The notes below the pieces were generated by a model. The model worked only from the letters and a program-made list of their open reading frames with translations. It was not told where the DNA came from and made no database searches. The translations under genes were made by a program, and so were the position numbers. From contig JBCCZC010000226.1 in NCBI GenBank assembly GCA_039188505.1, positions 1-9,044 on the forward strand: a stretch of DNA of 9,044 nucleotides. Reading direction: 5' to 3'. Every line of letters starts with the position of its first letter. Within the stretch, counting starts at the first letter, position 1. Below are positions 6,394 to 9,044 of this stretch, one piece after another. Source of the DNA: JBCCZC01 sp039188505. GTDB lineage: Bacteria > Pseudomonadota > Gammaproteobacteria > Xanthomonadales > SZUA-38.

Positions 6394-6770
6394 AGTTTGT
6401 GAACCCCGTCGCGCTCGCGCGTGGCCACGGCTCCGCCAAATCGGGCGTCGAGCACTGGTGGGCCCAGCGCATCACGTCCGTGGCCCTGGCGCCCCTGACC
6501 CTCTGGGTGATCTACGCGCTGGCGACACTGGGTGGCGCAAGCTATGACGAAGTGATTGCCTGGATGAGCAATCCGTTCAACGGTGCCCTGCTCATCGCCT
6601 GGGTGGTCACGATGCTCCACCATGCCCAGCTCGGGCTGCAGGTGGTCATCGAAGACTATATTCATGTCGCCTGGCAGGAATACACCCTGCTGATTGGTGT
6701 CAAGCTGCTTGCCGCTCTCGGGGCGATCGTCGCAACCGTATCGGTCCTGAGCGTGGTGTTCGGAGGTTAA
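6390..6770 (+). CDS. sdhD: Succinate dehydrogenase hydrophobic membrane anchor subunit
   Basis: SdhD is the second membrane anchor of complex II and supplies the other heme b ligand and quinone-site residues. The start is ATG 6390, overlapping the sdhC stop as ATGA, with GGAGG (6379-6383) six bases upstream. The frame stays open further upstream, but that part is only sdhC in another frame. The protein is 126 aa with three hydrophobic segments at about 31-49, 62-86 and 99-124. WWAQRITSVAL (23-33) carries the conserved Arg. His78 in LHHAQLGLQ, with Asp89-Tyr90 eleven residues later, matches E. coli His71 and Asp82-Tyr83. Together with His79 of SdhC this fits a complex II with one bis-His heme b. 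Confidence 0.95.
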   Translation: MKFVNPVALARGHGSAKSGVEHWWAQRITSVALAPLTLWVIYALATLGGASYDEVIAWMSNPFNGALLIAWVVTMLHHAQLGLQVVIEDYIHVAWQEYTLLIGVKLLAALGAIVATVSVLSVVFGG

Positions 6771-6776
6771 CTGTTC

Positions 6777-8564
6777 ATGAGTGAATCCTACTCACTGGTC
6801 AAGCACCAGTACGACGTGCTGGTGGTCGGCGCGGGAGGTGCGGGTCTTCGCGCAACCTTTGGCGTCGCCCAGACGGGCCTCAAGACGGGCTGCATCACCA
6901 AGGTGTTTCCGACGCGGAGCCATACGGTGGCCGCCCAGGGCGGCATGAGTGCGGCGCTGGGCAACATGGGGGAAGACGACTGGCGCTGGCACATGTACGA
7001 CACCATCAAGGGGTCGGACTGGCTTGGCGATCAGGACGCGATCGAGTACATGTGCCGCGAGGCGATTCCGTCGGTCATCGAGCTCGAGCATTATGGCGTC
7101 CCGTTCTCGCGCACCGACGAGGGCAAGATCTACCAGCGCCCCTTCGGCGGCATGACCACGCACTTCGGTGAGGGCACCGCCCAGCGGACCTGCGCCGCGG
7201 CCGACCGCACCGGCCACGCCATCCTGCACACGCTCTACCAGCAGGCGTTGAAGCACGATGCGACGTTTTTCATCGAATTCTTTGCCATCGACCTGATCAT
7301 GGACGAAGACGGCATCTGTCGCGGCGTGCTCGCGCTCGAGATGGAGACCGGCAAGCTGCATCTATTCCAGGCGCACGCGGTCATTCTCGCGACCGGCGGC
7401 TACGGCCGGGCCTGGCTGTCCGCCACCTCTGCGCACACGTGCACAGGCGACGGCAACGGGATGGTGCTTCGCGCCGGTCTACCGCTCCAGGACATGGAGT
7501 TCGTCCAGTTTCACCCGACCGGTATCTATGGCGCGGGCTGCCTCATCACCGAAGGGGTTCGGGGCGAGGGCGGATACCTTGTCAACAGCGACGGCGAACG
7601 CTTCATGGAGCGCTATGCTCCCAACGCCAAGGATCTGGCGTCCCGTGACGTCGTCAGCCGCTCGATGACCGTCGAGATCCGAGAGGGTCGCGGTGTCGGC
7701 CCCAACCAGGATCACGTGTTCCTCAAGCTCTCGCATCTCGGCGGCGACGTGATCGACGAGCGCCTGCCGGGGATTGCGGAGACTGCCAAGATCTTCGCGG
7801 GGGTTGACGTTGCGAAGGACCCGATTCCGGTGATTCCGACGGTCCACTACAACATGGGTGGCGTTCCGACGAACTACCACGGCGAGGTCGTCACGCTGAA
7901 GGACGGCAAGGAAACCGTCGTGCCGGGCCTGTTCGCCATCGGCGAAGCGGGCTGCGTTTCGGTGCACGGGGCCAACCGGCTCGGCTCGAACTCGCTTCTC
8001 GATCTGATCGTCTTCGGTCGGGCGGTCGCGAAGCACTGCGAGAAGATCATTAGGCCCGATACCCCGCACCCGGAGGTCGATCAGGCCGCGGTGGACCGGA
8101 TTCTCGATGACTTCGACAAGGTGCGCTATGCCGACGGCGACACTCCGACGGCCGTGATCCGCGAAAAGATGCAGCGCACCATGCAGAACCACGCGGCGGT
8201 GTTCCGCGACGAGGAGACGATGCAGGAGGGCTGCGACAAGATGGCGGACATCCTAGGCTCCTTCGCCGACGTCAAGGTTTACGACCGCTCGCTGATCTGG
8301 AACTCGGATCTGATCGAGACCCTCGAGCTACGCAATCTCCTCGGCAATGCCGTCGCGACCATCGAGTCCGGGGTGAACCGGAAGGAGAGCCGAGGCGCTC
8401 ACGCGCGCGAGGATTACACGGAGCGCGACGACGACAACTGGATGAAGCACACGATGTCCTGGATCGACGAGGACGGGAAGATCTCCTTTGACTACAGGCC
8501 TGTGCACCTGTACACGATGACAGACGACGTGGAAGTCGTGCCGCCGAAGGCGCGCACCTACTGA
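6777..8564 (+). CDS. sdhA: Succinate dehydrogenase flavoprotein subunit
   Basis: SdhA oxidises succinate to fumarate at the cytoplasmic face and passes electrons through covalent FAD to the SdhB iron-sulfur clusters. It is 595 aa, full length. The dinucleotide-binding motif is VVGAGGAGLRA (16-26). His49 in TRSHTVAAQGG is the covalent FAD attachment residue (E. coli His45). Active-site residues are His246 (FHPTG), Arg290 (LASRDVV, E. coli Arg286) and His357 (HYNMGG). The C-terminal capping region has ELRNLL and the ending RPVHLYTMTDD. GGAGG (6762-6766) overlaps the end of sdhD, ten bases before the ATG. Similarity is closest to alphaproteobacterial and mitochondrial subunits. All key residues are present, so a succinate dehydrogenase is favoured over a menaquinone fumarate reductase. 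Confidence 0.97.
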   Translation: MSESYSLVKHQYDVLVVGAGGAGLRATFGVAQTGLKTGCITKVFPTRSHTVAAQGGMSAALGNMGEDDWRWHMYDTIKGSDWLGDQDAIEYMCREAIPSVIELEHYGVPFSRTDEGKIYQRPFGGMTTHFGEGTAQRTCAAADRTGHAILHTLYQQALKHDATFFIEFFAIDLIMDEDGICRGVLALEMETGKLHLFQAHAVILATGGYGRAWLSATSAHTCTGDGNGMVLRAGLPLQDMEFVQFHPTGIYGAGCLITEGVRGEGGYLVNSDGERFMERYAPNAKDLASRDVVSRSMTVEIREGRGVGPNQDHVFLKLSHLGGDVIDERLPGIAETAKIFAGVDVAKDPIPVIPTVHYNMGGVPTNYHGEVVTLKDGKETVVPGLFAIGEAGCVSVHGANRLGSNSLLDLIVFGRAVAKHCEKIIRPDTPHPEVDQAAVDRILDDFDKVRYADGDTPTAVIREKMQRTMQNHAAVFRDEETMQEGCDKMADILGSFADVKVYDRSLIWNSDLIETLELRNLLGNAVATIESGVNRKESRGAHAREDYTERDDDNWMKHTMSWIDEDGKISFDYRPVHLYTMTDDVEVVPPKARTY

Positions 8565-8592
8565 TCCCCGACGGGAAGGACACCAATCGAAG

Positions 8593-8931
8593 ATGGCCAA
8601 ATTCTCGCTGCCGAAGAACTCGAAGATCACCAAGGGCAAGGCCTGGAAGGGCGACCCCTCGGCCAAGAACACCAAGCAGTTCAAGATCTATCGCTACGAT
8701 CCGGACTCCGGGGAGAACCCGCGGACGGACACCTACGAGGTGGATCTCGACACCTGCGGGCCGATGGTTCTCGATGCGTTGTTGAAAATCAAAGACGAGA
8801 TCGATCCGACGCTGACGTTGAGACGCTCGTGCCGTGAAGGCATCTGCGGGTCGTGCGCGATGAACATCGATGGCACCAACACGCTTGCGTGCACGAGATC
8901 CTTCACCACGGGCATGTGCGGCAGCGGATAG
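8593..8931 (+). CDS. sdhB: Succinate dehydrogenase iron-sulfur subunit, broken by foldback at window end
   Basis: SdhB carries electrons from SdhA to the membrane quinone site. The 28-base gap after sdhA holds AAGGA at 8576-8580, twelve bases before the ATG. Residues 1-101 are genuine: a long N-terminus starting MAKFSLPKNSKITKGKAW, as in alphaproteobacterial and mitochondrial SdhB, then GPMVLDALLKIK. The [2Fe-2S] cysteines are Cys80, Cys85, Cys88 and Cys100 in SCREGICGSC and TLAC. From base 8897 the frame enters inverted sequence and reads RSFTTGMCGSG before a false stop at 8929-8931. The authentic continuation is on the minus strand at 8965-8897 and gives KSIDDIKGEAK, then PHMPVVKD. Splicing the two reconstructs about 124 residues of a protein usually near 250-260. 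The [3Fe-4S] and [4Fe-4S] half lies beyond the window. Confidence 0.9.
   Translation: MAKFSLPKNSKITKGKAWKGDPSAKNTKQFKIYRYDPDSGENPRTDTYEVDLDTCGPMVLDALLKIKDEIDPTLTLRRSCREGICGSCAMNIDGTNTLACTRSFTTGMCGSG
8818..8896 (+). repeat. Left arm of perfect 79-base inverted repeat (inside sdhB)
   Basis: Every base from 8818 to 8896 pairs with the reverse complement of 8966-9044. Identity ends at 8897, where the arms diverge as ACGAG on this strand against ACGAA in the reverse-complemented right arm. This arm lies in the correct sdhB frame and covers the [2Fe-2S] motif. Confidence 0.97.
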
Positions 8932-9044
8932 ACCTTGGCCTCGCCCTTGATGTCGTCGATCGACTTCGTGCACGCAAGCGTGTTGGTGCCATCGATGTTC
9001 ATCGCGCACGACCCGCAGATGCCTTCACGGCACGAGCGTCTCAA
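8897..9044 (-). other. sdhB: Inverted copy and true continuation of sdhB, likely chimeric end
   Basis: Read on the minus strand from 9044, this segment starts in the sdhB frame with LRRSCREGICGSC, repeats residues 76-101, and continues with TKSIDDIKGEAK and PLPHMPVVKD. That is the conserved sequence after the [2Fe-2S] domain. The 69 bases 8897-8965 are therefore genuine sdhB sequence present only in inverted orientation. It is a fragment without its own start and should not be annotated as a separate gene. Confidence 0.9.
8966..9044 (-). repeat. Right arm of perfect 79-base inverted repeat at the window end
   Basis: This is the exact reverse complement of 8818-8896, ending at the last base of the window. 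The spacer between arms is 69 bases (8897-8965). At the junction the shared GCACGA (8891-8896) would be a microhomology, if genuine sdhB reads GATCTCGTGC after the spacer. Such a junction is typical of strand-switching during amplification. Confidence 0.95.

Noticed and set aside
7479..9009. Minus-strand open frames opposite sdhA and sdhB
   Set aside because: These are GC-skewed antisense frames. The right-hand ones also run through the inverted repeat and so include real sdhB sequence in the wrong context.
8733..9044. A separate minus-strand ferredoxin-like gene starting with the [2Fe-2S] motif
   Set aside because: The cysteine motif is the duplicated sdhB arm. The frame begins at the window edge and, after KDLV, continues only as the antisense of sdhB. 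It is the foldback, not a new gene.
1..9044. CRISPR arrays, insertion sequences, tRNA or rRNA genes, phage or defence genes
   Set aside because: I saw no regular short repeats, transposase motifs, tRNA-like cloverleaf or defence-family proteins. The window is metabolic genes throughout.

Overview
The window is GC-rich, densely coding bacterial DNA with every convincing gene on the + strand. It holds central and primary metabolism, with no phage, transposon, CRISPR, tRNA or rRNA signal. The succinate dehydrogenase genes are ordered C-D-A-B. SdhA and SdhB are of the alphaproteobacterial/mitochondrial type (long SdhB N-terminus, SPHLQIYKPQ start in SdhC). With the class II DAHP synthase and the animal/plant-like malic enzyme, this suggests a proteobacterium. 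Alpha versus gamma cannot be settled from the sequence alone.

Layout: (1) 2-1210, class II DAHP synthase (entry to the shikimate pathway), missing its N-terminus at the window edge. (2) 1281-2252, an EgtD-type histidine N-alpha-methyltransferase with a GTG start and no egtB beside it. (3) 2253-2552, a 300-base gap with three poly-G runs, a 15-base palindrome, a plausible -10 box and two GC-rich stem-loops in what would be the leader of the next gene. (4) 2553-4241, a TPP-dependent acetolactate synthase of the AlsS-like, probably FAD-independent kind. (5) 4242-4380, a short gap packed with four perfect-stem hairpins, the first resembling a rho-independent terminator. (6) 4381-5991, malic enzyme (MaeA/SfcA family), then after 18 bases sdhC, sdhD (ATGA overlap), sdhA and sdhB, which read as one transcription unit.

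How the genes fit together: succinate dehydrogenase oxidises succinate to fumarate and feeds electrons to quinone. Fumarase, not seen here, would give malate. Malic enzyme turns malate into pyruvate, and acetolactate synthase condenses two pyruvates. The malic enzyme-sdhCDAB linkage therefore joins the succinate-to-malate arm of the TCA cycle to pyruvate supply. DAHP synthase and EgtD upstream serve aromatic and histidine-derivative metabolism and may be co-transcribed.

The right end is abnormal. Bases 8818-8896 and 8966-9044 are a perfect 79-base inverted repeat around 69 bases that are the true continuation of sdhB read on the opposite strand. The sdhB stop at 8929-8931 is therefore false, and the last ~148 bases are most simply a foldback chimera at a contig end. 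I found no convincing undescribed system. The best leads for follow-up are the two structured intergenic regions and the foldback.
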